Assembly: GCA_015680685.1 (NCBI GenBank)
Contig: MNCI01024072.1
Coordinates: 327,912 to 391,911, forward strand
Source of the DNA: Gnetum montanum
Taxonomy: Eukaryota > Streptophyta > Gnetopsida > Gnetales > Gnetaceae
DNA: 64,000 nucleotides
Direction of reading: 5' to 3'
The position numbers and the translations under genes were made by a program. How positions within the stretch are numbered: position 1 is the stretch's first letter; every line of letters starts with the position of its first letter. Shown here piece by piece: positions 21,740 to 33,315 of the stretch. Below the pieces are notes generated by a model that did no database searches, was not told the DNA's origin, and was given only the letters and a program-made list of their open reading frames with translations.

Positions 21740-24300
21740 TCTATTTGATAGACTCCCATTGCCAAAACTACCCAGTCTATGCAAGATGAAATGCCTAGAC
21801 CTACACCAAACCTAAAAGTCACTCTAATGGAGGCATGTTTAGAAAAAATCTATAGCAAGGAAGCTCAAAGTTAGTTTAGTAAAAAACCAAAGTTTGTATC
21901 ATTCCTTGAGTTTGCATTTGAGGAGGTCTAGCCTCACTTATAAGCATCCCCATTATGGGCCATCATTTCCACCTATTGGGAATGGTACTTTGGAGAAATG
22001 TATCTCTTTTAGAACAACAATCAAGGATATGTAATAATCAAAATAAAGGACACCACCATCTTCTACTTGTTGGAGGGCATAGTGTAGGCCTTGGGATCTC
22101 CCAACATTGGGGCAAAGCTTGTAGAGGTGTCTACCCAAGCAAATGTGGAAGTGAAGAAGGAGTGAACATAGTGATGTTATGGAGTGGATCATAAGACGTA
22201 CAATACCCTTACCAAGGTGAAAAGGATTTACTTATAAATTAAGGCCTACCATTTGAATCCCATAGTGTAGCCAAGCAAAATTACAACCTTCTCTACCATG
22301 GCATGAGCTTCTTTAGGTGAGATAATCCTAGTCAACCTACCAAACATAAATCTTCTTGAAGATTGATAAGATCTTAAGAAAATGAATGGGGTAGGAAGAC
22401 ACTTTCCTTTCTATGTTTGATCAAAAAATTTTGTAAGAGGGAAGGGATAACTTGCTACATCAAAGACACACTTTGTAGGGTCCCTACTACATCATGTCAA
22501 AAGATGATGAAAGATAAGGCACTTGCCAAATTTCAGGAAGAAGCACCATCACTACCACTAACTACACAAAAAACATCCACAGCTAAAAAACATGTAAGTC
22601 AACTTAGGAAATAGCAACAATAACAAACATTAGGAAGTGGTGGTAAGCCATCAATCTACTATTCAACCATGAGCCACTTGAATGAGGTCACTAAGATCAT
22701 CAATTGGCTAGTAGATGACTTAAGTAATATTCTCCTCTCATTGACCCCAAGCTATTCTTTGCACCAATCTCGATGTGAAGGAAGTTATAATATACTTACC
22801 TATTAAACAATTTCCAAAAATTTTAGGTAATGCCTCAACCTTCTTTGTGGTGCTTAAGGAGGAAAAAGGTGCATGAGTCCTAGTCATGCGATATAAGGAC
22901 CAAGAGACAACAAGTGAGGTGGTTGCTAATAAAGTTAGTGAAGCTCTAAGGGATCCTACAACATCTATGCCAAATGTTACTACCACGAAAGTTGTCCAAG
23001 TGTCTACAAGAGCTAGGACCAAGGAAATGATATTAGCTTAGCACAAGAAGGTATTGGAATGATTAGTGGGATCTAGGAAACTAATTTAGGAAATATTTGA
23101 TACTTAAAAAGATAGTTTTGCAATCTAATTGAAGGTGTTAGATACAACTGGCAAGATCCTAATCACAAAAGCATAACTAGAGGAAGCTACCAACATCAAT
23201 TGAAGATTGGTTGTAGAAGTTGCTAATTTAAAAGCTCAATTTTATAATCCTACTATCCTATAGCCTAAGCTGATAAGTAATGAGGCATTCCAAATGTTTT
23301 AGGAGACACCAAAAGAAGCCGAGAATATGAGAGAAAGTATAGTTTAGGATGCATCGTTGTTAGACACCATGCTTATTGCTACAAATAATGATCTATTCTA
23401 TATGTGTAAGGAAAATAAGCTTCTCATAAAAAATTACAACCTATTGAAAGTAGAGACATAACAGGAACAATTGGTGGAATACCTTAGCCAATAATAAGAA
23501 TAACTTGCTAGGGTAAACTAGGATGTGAGAAGGTTAGTTGTGGAAAACAAAAACCAATCAATGCAAGAAGTGCATGCCATACACTAGAAAACAACCATTG
23601 ATATCATTGCTTGGAAGAATTAGACCCTAAAATATGAGAAGGTGAAAAATCATAATATGGGCCAAGTCAACATGCTCAAAGAGGTGAAGAAAAAAGAGAT
23701 AAAATTGACAAAGGAAAAATGAATGTTATCCTTCAATAGCTCTAGTAGCATGGTAATGCATGGCAGCATGTCTTTGATGGGCTAAAGGCATACAACTAGA
23801 TAGAACTCTACATGAATGAGTTGCAAATTCAGGAAATAATATAATACATAGAATTTTCCAACATTTGATATGCAAACCTGGTGATGTTGACTAAAAGGTA
23901 GTTGAGATTGAATTGGGAAAGTAGGTTACTAACTCCTACCCCCTATATGAGGTAGAGTTTAACCTCCACAAGGAAATTAATTAGAAGCTGGATATAGCTA
24001 ATACAGAGCTTGAAATTCTTAAGAGTATATTTGAAGATCAGTGATCAGTTACACAAAACCTAGCAAAAAAAATGGAGAATCAATAAGAGTTACAAGACAC
24101 TATGTGAGAATTCAACATCAAACATCAGCAATTCATAGCCTTATTCTTTAATGCCAAGAAGTTGTTTACAACCTTGTCTTGCTTGTGGAATGTGCCAACA
24201 CTAGCCACTCTAGGTGATGCTACCTAAACTATTAACAATTCTTGAAGCATGAAAAAGAAGATAAAGGAATTATTGAATGCCTTTAGATTATTTGAAGGTA
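21740..24300 (+). pseudogene. Element C extra ORF downstream of pol
   Basis: Degenerate coding region in the same orientation as pol. Its first part matches the extra ORF of element B piece by piece: KVTLMEACLEKI, WYFGEMYLF, YLLEGIV, HLNPIV followed by PSKIT, and KKFCKREGITCYIKDTL. This pattern resembles the uncharacterised 'putative plant transposon protein' domain found in many plant Ty3 elements; the name is from memory of the family and was not searched. The later part (22.6-24.3 kb) is rich in K, E, Q and L with many stops and looks like a former coiled coil. Function unknown. Confidence 0.55.
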
Positions 24301-24534
24301 TTATTAACACCACATGAGACATTCTCCTTAGTACATTTTTATACATAGCGGCTAGTCGATTTTTGTTAATTGTCCAGTTTTACCGAATTCCATTCTAATC
24401 ACTCGAATAATTTTATAATGTGGCACTCATGTCTTATCAAGTTTTTTAGTTAATAAATGAGTTCTATAATTTTCTAAATTTTTTAAACAACTCAGTCCTA
24501 CTTTTATTCGCTCGAAGATGAATTTTTGTTAGTT

Positions 24535-24795
24535 GCGGATGTATGATAAAATGTGAACCTATCAACTGCTTCAACGGGTATGCATTAATGTAATCATATG
24601 TTTTCCCTATATAAATACTTGTATCCACTATATTTATGGCTACTGTTGCTTAGCAGCTTAGTTAAACTCTTGTAGTTTTTCTCCATGAAAGTTAGAACTT
24701 TTACTCTTTAAGTGCCTGTGGTGTGCATTGAGTTAGTTGTATGGAATTTTTTTTGAATGCATCATGTACTTGGATACTTATGCATGATTAGAATT
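24535..24795 (+). repeat. Start of the element C 3' LTR
   Basis: GCGGATGTA directly precedes TGATAAAATG at 24544, the position and shape of the PPT/LTR junction of elements A and B. TATAAATA is at 24610-24617. The leader TAGTTAAACTCTTGTAG and CATCATGTACTTGGATAC follow as in other LTRs. Similarity stops at about 24795, and the remaining LTR blocks resume near 26231. The U3 is unusually short (about 65 bp). Confidence 0.55.
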
Positions 24796-26230
24796 GTTGT
24801 ACCCACTTTGGCTTTTTCTATGTAAGTTAGAGACTTGGGTGCATTCTATGACTTTTTAGTGTGTAAGGCCATCTTTAGTAGTTTGGATTTAACATTCTAT
24901 GTCATTTGTAGTGTAATTTCTAGATTTCTATCTCTAGCTTGCCAGAAATGATGTTTTGCATCATCAACAACATTGTTTCAACTCTTCCAATTTCAATGTT
25001 TGACGTCAACTTCAAAATTGATTCTATCTTCAACTTTCAATGTCCAACATTAGATCTACTTTTGATGTCCGGCATCAAGTCCACTTTTTGCACCACATTA
25101 GCTCTTCAACATCCAGCATCAATCTATATGTCCATTTGATATTTGACATAAGCTTTTACATCTATATGTCGATTCTCGAATCTAGAATCCCCTAGAATCT
25201 TCTGGAAGATTCTCTAGGCCCCACTATGTTATTTCTATGTGACATATGAGGTATTTTAGCCTATAAATAATAGGATACCCCTAAATGAAAAGGGGTTGGT
25301 TGACATCTATGATGATTTATCATTTTTTTGCTTCATTTAAATCTTGGAGATTTGTCTAGTATTCCTAGCTATCTTCACTACTTAGTGAGTTGGAAATCTC
25401 TCTCTAAAGACACTACCTCTCCATAGAATAATTTTTTCATGTTTCTCTCTTTATTTTGCTACTAATGCATTGTATCCCCTTCATGTTATCCTCTTAACAC
25501 ACAAAGAAATATTTCAAAATCAAGTCATCGCTACGATTTGATGCTTTCCTCTATTTTATCAGCTACTACATGTTCTATTATTCTCAATAGATCTGCATCA
25601 GGTGCATGCATCAAAGAAAGAATAGAACAACACAACTTCTCATCAGATGACTCTCATCCTTGGTACATATTTCAAAACATCTCTTAGCAGTTTCCTTCTA
25701 TTACTTGCTCTGTAATCTAGGTTTGTCCCTTTTTAATTTTTTTGTTCCTGGGTTTCATTCAAATCTATTTCTAACATTTGCCTTTTGAATTTAGCTTTTT
25801 CTATATTTGTCTCATTTTGTACACTTTTCCTATTGCTAACCACATATACACTCATTCATCTTTCTCACATTGTTTAGTGCTCTATTCCATTATACTCTTT
25901 GTTATATGTGTTTCTCTAGTAATTTTCCACTGGCTATTCCACACTTGTGTTCCCTCTTTTGCTTGTGATTTTCTAACATTTACCTCAAATTATTAGATTC
26001 TTCCCACAATTGGCAAGTTCCCTTTCAATTTGAGGAAAATTATTCAAAAGTTTAGTTTTCTAGGACTATTAGGCGACCATGAGATTGCCTCACTTAGTTT
26101 CATATTAGATTGTGTTAGATTCTATTATTACAACGATTCTTACTGTAACAACAATAAAATTAAGATTGCTTTCATTCATTGTAGTACTTGGACTAGCATT
26201 TTGGCTTACTTTTTAGCACTTTACTTTTAA
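24796..26230 (+). repeat. LTR-like insertion of family F
   Basis: Contains a run of related words between 24985 and 25160 (GTTTGACGTCAAC, TTGATGTCCGGCATCAAG, CAACATCCAGCATCAATC), several of them near-palindromes. TATAAATAATAGG follows at 25262 and a leader with TTGGAGATTTGTC and TAGCTATCTTCACTACTTAG. The rest to 26230 is T-rich and unassigned. No TG...CA boundary pair or target duplication could be fixed. Confidence 0.4.
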
Positions 26231-26718
26231 TGCTTTTTACTTTCATGCATCTAGTAATTAAATATTTTATTTGATAATAGCACTTGAGTATGACCACTTA
26301 AAACATAACAAAGTGATGTTTGGTAATCCTACTAGTGAACACTTGATGAGCCTAGTAATGAACACTTTGTAGCCTAGCAATGATAGTATAAGTTTTGGAT
26401 GTGTATAGAAAGTGGAAATGAATATTCAATGCTTAGCCTAATTTAGAATTCTTTTATATCCATAGTTAATTAGTTTGATGTTTATATCTTTTAAATATTT
26501 TAATAATTTAAATAATAATAAAATCATCTAACATCCTAATCACACTTAACCATGCAACTTTAGTAGACATCAGTTGTGATTGGGAAGACAATAATCAACA
26601 ATCTCACATGTAGTTATTCAAGACATCTTGCTAGCCCAAGTCCATAGAATTTGACTCGATTATGCGTGAACACTTTTGATTCATATAGTTGAGCAAAGGG
26701 GGCTCTCGCCACTCATGA
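26231..26718 (+). repeat. LTR 3' part
   Basis: Carries, in normal LTR order, 'GTTTGGTAATCCTACTAG', 'GGATGTGTATAGAAAGTGG', 'CACTTAACCATGCAAC', 'GATTGGGAAGACAATAATC' and 'GAATTTGACTCGATTATGCGTGAAC', and ends CGCCACTCATGA at 26718. It is likely the remainder of the LTR that begins at 24544. Flanking bases give no clear target duplication. Confidence 0.6.
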
Positions 26719-27540
26719 ATAATTAAAACATAAATAAAATACCAATAATGGACCATTATCATCCTTCTAGTCTAGCCAACTTGAAAGCCACAATAATTAG
26801 TAGAATATTTAGGAAATAAACCAAATAGAAAATTAAAATATCACATATCCAAAAGTACATACAAATTAGGGATCAAAGGTTCAAACCTTAAGATGTATAA
26901 AATATCATTCAAGAAGTCTTAAAATCTAGTTTACAACATGAAAGAAAAGGCATTAGATTATATTAGCATAATTCACTAGCAATATACAGAATAATATAAG
27001 CCATATTATGTCAAGATATATCCTTATGCTAATGTACTCTAGCATAAGAAAATAATTAACAAACCTAAGATCCTAGGTTTGAAACATTGGGGTGTTACAT
27101 TTCCTCTATGGTAAAGGTAGGCTAACCCTTCCTACATGTTCCATGCAGATTATGCAAGATTCATTAGAGGAGCACAAGGAAGTGCTACAAGAAGGATTAA
27201 TAATTTTTAGAAGATTTTTCATCATGGATGTATTTCATTTTATATTTTTTTTCATTTAATAAATATTTATATTTTATCCATGAATATGGATTTTCAGCGA
27301 GTCTCTAATATAATGTTGTATTAGAGGCCTAAAGGCATTAATATATCAAATGTGGATTTTCATATGAATTCTAAGTGTTCAAGCTACTCCAGTTATTTCA
27401 TAAGAAATTATGATTTTATAAGTGTTTTAATTGCTTAGGGATTTTTAAGGAGTCTAAATTTATTCTTTACATACTTAATATGGTTAAATTAATTATTTCT
27501 TAACTATGATTTTGAGATGTGATATGTTAATAGCAAGGAT
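26719..27540. other. AT-rich DNA with a chromovirus-like LTR end
   Basis: Mostly featureless. At 27099 reading leftward on the minus strand the sequence starts TGTAACACCCCAATG, the common start of plant chromovirus LTRs. A related TGTAACACCC start lies on the + strand at 33173, followed by similar bases (GTTGAAACC then ATCTTA). No full LTR could be delimited at either place. Confidence 0.35.
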
Positions 27541-28070
27541 GATGATGGATCCAACCAAGATCTTAATCATTCATGATTGGTCAATTCCTAGAAATATGGG
27601 AGAGGTGTAAATTTTTCTTGGTTTGGCTAGATACTATTAGAGGTTCATTAAGAACTTCTCTTACATTGCTTTACCTTTAACAAATCAACTATAGGAGGAG
27701 GTTTGGTTCAAGTGGGACTTATCTTCTTAATCAACTTTCAAGAAGGTGAAGAAGATATTGATCTTTACTCTAATTTTGGTCTCTCCTTCTTTTGGAAAAC
27801 CTTTCATTGTGTGCATTGACTCTTCTAATGAAGGTTTTAAATGTGTCTTCATATAGGAGGATATGCTTGTGGTGTAAATGTTGAGGTAACTTAAGCTTCA
27901 TGAGACTTGTTATCTAACATATGATCTTGAGTTTAGTGATGTTATATTCATGCTCAAGGTTTTGTGTTGCTCTTTTTATAGAGAAGTTGATAATTTGAAT
28001 AGACCATAAAGGCTTAGAGTATAGCATGAACCAACCTTACATAAACTTTTGCTAATGTCTTGAGTCATGT
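27541..28070 (+). pseudogene. Chromovirus-type RT/RNase H remnant
   Basis: The translation contains IFLGLARYY and RFIKNFSYIALPLTNQL, VWFKWDLSS, FGKPFIVCIDSSNEGF, KLHETCYLTYDLEFSDVIFM and LKVLCCSFYREV. This is the thumb/RNase H region of plant Ty3 chromoviruses and is distinct from the Athila-like elements elsewhere in the window. At least five stops interrupt it. The aspartate of FIVCIDSS is preserved. Confidence 0.72.
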
Positions 28071-28669
28071 TGTTGGAAACCTACATAACCTTGTGATTCA
28101 ATCAAATGTGTTGGAGCAAATTTGGGAGGAGTAGTAGCAAGATCCTTGGTGTGTGCATAATTAAGATAGATCGATGAGACCATAGTGGCTATGAGCTCTA
28201 ATGGGTTGCTTTGGTATAAGGATTAGGTGTGTGTTCTAGAGTCCTTATAGTAGTAATTGTTGGAAAAGGCTCATTTGAGCAAGTTTTATATGCATCTAAA
28301 AAGAAAAATATGTATCAATTTTTAAGATGGTGTGTTGGTGACTAGGGATGATGAGGTAGATTGAAGAATTCATGGAAAAGTTGAGAGCATAAACTAGGTA
28401 CTAGAGGACATGCTTAGGTGTATGTGCTCTAGTTCTTAGACAATTAAGATAATCGATTACTGTTGGTAAAGTTTGCTTACACCAATAGCTATGAGAAAAT
28501 TGTGAAAATAGCACCATAGCTAAGATCATCAATTGTTGTTGATGAAGTTCATTATTAAGGACATGATGTTTCTTTGTGTGTCTCATTTGAAGAACTTAGT
28601 ACACTTCAATAGGAAAGATAAACTTGCTTTGACATCCATGGATTTTTTTAACGTATTACAAAGGATTAA

Positions 28670-28950
28670 TGATGTAGCATATCAAGTGGGCTTTGCACCC
28701 TAGCTTCCTAGCATCCATGATGTGTTTTACATCTCAATGTTGCAAAACAGTATACTTGATAACAATCACGTGAATGACTAGTCTTAGGTGCAGGTTTAAG
28801 ATGATGCTTTCTACATCAAGTGACTAGTATAGTTGATAGGTCAAATGGAGTGTAGCTTACAATATAAGATAGTACCTATGGTGAAAGTACAATTGAGTTA
28901 TAATTCATAGGATGCAACTTAGGAGCTCAAGGCAGATGCACATCATGCTG
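28670..28950 (+). pseudogene. Chromovirus integrase C-terminal remnant
   Basis: VAYQVGFAP, LPSIHDVFYISMLQNSIL, IVPMVKVQLSYNS and ELKADAHHADP follow the order of the chromovirus integrase tail (VHNVFHVSMLRKY region). The integrase zinc finger and core that should lie between 28070 and 28670 are not recognisable, so that part is deleted or too degraded. Together with the upstream piece it marks one dead chromovirus. Confidence 0.68.
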
Positions 28951-29011
28951 ACCCTAAAGATCTACTAGGAGGAAGATTCTTAAGGGAAAAGGATCTATTA
29001 GCATTCGATCT

Positions 29012-29084
29012 ATGGAGTGAGTGAATATTTTGTAGGAAGGTAGATTGTTGAAAGAGATTTGTATTAAGTATTCACTCACTCCAT
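29012..29084. repeat. Inverted repeat (hairpin)
   Basis: Arms 29012-29030 and 29066-29084 are complementary over 19 bases with one mismatch (ATGGAGTGAGTGAATATTT against its complement), with a 35-base loop. It sits just after the chromovirus integrase tail. Confidence 0.7.
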
Positions 29085-29744
29085 AACTCTCTGGACTCAC
29101 AAAGATATTCATCATGCAAATCACCAATTTCTATTTTGGATGCTAAACATTTTTATTTAAGATCCATTTTTAGGATTAATTTGAATTATTAAATAAATTC
29201 CAATTGATCTAAAATTTTACAAGTTTATAGATTTCAAAACAATCTTTTTAACAAATCTAAGATCAACCCAAAACTCATTCAAATCACAAAGATATGACAA
29301 TTGCAAAATCAGAAAAAAATTAGTTTTTTTAGTTAGGCTACCTAGATCATCTGATATATCGAGCTACTAAGAATATGCACAAAAAAATCTTTTGAATCTT
29401 TTTGCATCTAAAATATTATATATATATAGTCGAGTTAAGAATTAGTAGTTATATGTGTGGGAAATCAAAGTTGCATTTTTGTCTATTTTGAAAAAGTGAC
29501 TAGGCTAGTTAGAATAGGAAGTTTTATTATTTATTATTTAGCTAGCTTTTTGAAAGTTTCTTAAGTTCAATTTGGGAAAACGTTAGTTAGGGTTAAGATT
29601 AGGTTCAGCACATTTTTAATAGTCATAATCTTATATCTATCCTAGTTTAAACTTTGATAAGATATCATAACATCCTTAAGATTGGCTTTGAAAACTCTAT
29701 TGGTAAAATAAGTCGTAGCTACATGTATTTATTATTGGAGTATA

Positions 29745-31565
29745 TGTGGTGTGGATTAGTTTATTTGTTGTACATGTCTTCTTCTATTCTTTATTAAATA
29801 GTGTTCATCAGATGAGAGCCTTTGATCCCTTCTATGTATTTTGGCAATTCCATATCAACTTATTAGCCTTGAACTCCATGTTTTTCACTTTCAATTTCTC
29901 TAATCTTCTTGCAAGTTTTGCATTGGTGTTAGAACCCATAGTGTCCCTTGTTTGTTTGAGTGTAGCTAGTTCTTGTAACTATTTCTTTACTAGCTTTAAT
30001 GCACCCTCAAACTCTACCTTGTACTGTAAAAATGCTTTGGCATACTTATATTTATCTTTATAGACAAACTTCAAGTCTTTATTTAATGCTTCATTCTATA
30101 CTAGAGTTACATTAAATACTATTTCATTGTTCCTCAACATCACACCATAGGCATTAGCCTTGAAGTAATGTTCCACCATGATGTAATTAATATACATTAA
30201 ATCATACAAAAAATCATTACTCCTCACAATGACATTTATCTTTGAGAGCTAGTTGAGATCCTTATTTACCATGCTTTTAATTGCTATTGTACAGTCATCA
30301 ACATTTAGACTTTCAAAATCTTTCTAGGAAGCCTTATTATATAATGTCTCCTTCATGAGATCCTTTTGCACTAATTCTTTGAAGAAATTAATAGTTGACT
30401 CGAGGTGTACAACCTTAGTTTCAAAGCTATAATGTTGTAACACTAGCTGCACCATGAATGGTTTTAATTAATTTGATCTGAGCTTGCTCCACCTCTTAGA
30501 CTACATGTCAAGAGGCTACTTTAATTTTGGAATCTCTTGATTATCTACTTAGGCTTGGAGAAGTCTTCAAGAAACAACCGTGAAATAAACTCTTTATTCT
30601 TATTTTTTACCACCAAGGTAACATCCATAAGACTAGATTTATTAAATACCTTAACAAAGGTCAGAAAAAGGTAGTCATAAGAGAAGTGAGAAGCAAACAT
30701 AATGCAGTATGATAATGTCTACTGCATTTGTACCTTCAAAATTGACAACCAGTTCACACAACTTCCTTCTATCACTACAACATAAAGTAAACTCAATAGA
30801 GGCCATGGGATTTCATTTTTTACATCTTTAACAACAACACAATAGATAATGATGTCTATCAAATCAGAGTATGGCATCTTTAGTTGCAAGATCAAAATCC
30901 TTGTAGTGGTGATGATGAAGGCTTTTGCTCACTTGTTCTAATTAACAAAACACTCTAACAACTAATGTCTAGAGAAAATTACCTCTTTCAAAGCATCATT
31001 TATCTTCATTATATAGAAACAAAATTGAAAGAACCTTTTCTAGAGTCTAGAAAATCACCAAGTCTTTCTAGATTGATATACAAACTAGCCATTATTGTAG
31101 GTCCTAATGAAATTTCTATCACCACATCATTTCTCATCACCATGAACTCTATGAAAGGTGACAAACCAAATCTTTTTAGGTACACATTGTGTCCTTCCTT
31201 GACTAACTCTGTGGCCAATGTGAGATCATAATAATGATACTAAACATTGACCCTAGGGGCCACATTCATGATGTACTCCTCCCTAGTCAATAGCATGTCA
31301 AATTTTCTTTTTTTATTAATCTCGGCCTCATAGTGTGAGTTCATTGCTGAATGTAGTTTAATCTTCTTCATGGCCACTTTCAAACTAGAGGGTTCATTAT
31401 GGAAATTACCACGGTAACTTCATGGTTGTAGTGCTGCTAGTGGTGAAGGTGATAGTGTTTCACTTTTAGTATGTTCTAATGATGTTGGCGATGGGGTGCA
31501 TTGGTTTTGCTTCCTCTTTGATGAGTCCCGTGCCTATCCATGGCTTCTGATACTATGAGCCATTT
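29745..31565 (-). pseudogene. Minus-strand coding-like remnant, unknown product
   Basis: The minus strand has a run of related-frame pieces with protein-like composition, such as MATELVKEGHNVYLKRFGL (from 31218), ASLYINLERLGDFLDSRKG, DFESLNVDDCTIAIKSMV and KFVYKDKYKYAKAFLQYK. It is K-, L- and E-rich and partly coiled-coil-like. At the upstream end (31545-31565) the minus strand reads AGTATCAGAAGCCATGG, close to the tRNA-Met primer site TGGTATCAGAGCC with its usual ATGG. This suggests the start of a retroelement internal region. No named domain is visible and stops are common. It could be a Gag or an accessory ORF. Confidence 0.4.
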
Positions 31566-33315
31566 CAACAAATAGTTAATCTAAAAACAAAAAGAAATTA
31601 GGGCTTTTTGTAAAGCTCAAAATTTGGAATGCAAAAAACATTCTGCACATCTATTTCAATCTAGTGTGTACGATTGTCCTACCTTTGAATCAATTAAAAT
31701 GCTAAAATATAAACTAATTTAACAAAACAACAAAATTGTAAACCATTATTACTTTATAATTTTGATAGAAAAATGATAAGATTCTTATTAAGAGAGAAAA
31801 CTATAAGAAAAACTTGATTTTACATGACTAACTTGAATATAATACAAACCACCATTAATGGTGTTATACACCATGACGGTCTATACGTATATTCATAGGG
31901 TAACTAAATATAGATACCAACTAGCATGTTAGGCATACTAAAATATACCAAATCTTCAACAAGGATCTCACTTTATTTTATTGACTTTATTTTACATTTT
32001 AGATCATGGTGCTACTAAAGAAGTTAAAGGATCATGTGCCTAGTGACTTTATAATCATTACTTATGCTTTTCCTAGAGAGCATGTGCTATTTGATTATTA
32101 TTAAGGCTTGGAATATTTTGATGGAATGTATGTATTAATGACTCTTAAGTACTCAAACATTTTATGACATGTAGGAATAGTAGTTATGCCTTATTGGTAG
32201 AATGATAGCGCTCTAAATCCATAACTATATGTTATTCGTGATATGAAATATTGGACGCATGATAGAGATATATGTATCAACGAATGCGTATTGATAAGGT
32301 TGGATATATGCTTTAGCAATTATTGATATTTTTCATGCAATCGTTGGAATAGTTTTTATATTGTTAATACCCTTTGTGGGATATTCTATACATAGGATGC
32401 TATCTTTATTTTGCTAGTTCTAGATTATGACTTATTATAGTCTTGGGCTTTTTATTATGCAATGCATATATATATATATATTATGCTGCTCATTCACAAT
32501 ATGATTTTTCTACTTGATGTCATCTGTTGATCATGGTTTTTTATATGTATTTCATCTTAGTGATTACAATGATATTTGTTGATTCATTCCATGTTTATAT
32601 TTTTCCATGCTCTCCTAATGTTCAGCATGTCAATCATAGCTTAATTCATTATCATGACTAGAGGTTTAGGAAGTTAGACTGATTTAATGCCTTCTAATCC
32701 TAAGTTAGGTAGGAGGGTTTTATAATTGGTGTTCATAATTCTTTATTATCTTTAGTTGTTTAGTAAATGGTGCTCCATCCAGTAGCTAACATTTGTATTA
32801 TTGTTTAATTCAAGATGAAGCTCATTCAACTACTTTTTATCAGATCAATCCTTTTAATGGATTTTATTTAGATATAAAGCTATGCTTATTACTAATGTGG
32901 AATTTCCTGTGTATTTGACTTTGTTAAGCTAAGCTATACCTTAGAATAATTGAAGTTCTTAATCTAAGTGATGTTAACTTTTTAATAAATTTGTGTTAAA
33001 GGTTATATAATCCTTAGTCCCTTCATGATAAGCCCTTAAATTAGATGCTTGAAGAATATACATAGATGCAAGCTTTGTATTTAGATGATTGTTCATGGTG
33101 CATCTAAATTATGATGTGGATAGTTCTACTAATGTGGTAAATATGAGCTTGTTGGTTATCGATGTAACACCCTATATGTTGAAACCCAAATCTTACCTTT
33201 ATTTGAACTTACTAAAATTGATTTTATCAATCTAGATTTATGTGTAGCTACATAAGTATACCTACGAATATGTGCTTGATTTAGATATATATGTAGCATT
33301 TCTTATGTTTTGGTT
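31566..33315. other. AT-rich DNA, no gene seen
   Basis: No frame with recognisable content. A short (TA)n microsatellite lies at 32467-32481. TGTAACACCC at 33173 on the + strand may be a chromovirus LTR start. Confidence 0.45.

Larger units (their letters stand above)
16766..26718 (+). mobile_element. Element C: degenerate Ty3 relative with pol and an extra ORF
   Basis: A scattered but collinear remnant on the + strand: RT/RNase H (16831-17390), integrase (17505-18175), a post-pol region matching elements A and B (18.6-19.4 kb), an extra ORF (21.74-24.3 kb), a PPT-like GCGGATGTA and an LTR start at 24544. A family-A solo LTR (19609-20467) and an LTR-like piece (24796-26230) are inserted in it. 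Gag and protease are missing, the left boundary is not resolved, and stops are everywhere. It is older than A and B judging by divergence. The grouping into one element is inferred from order and orientation. Confidence 0.6.
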
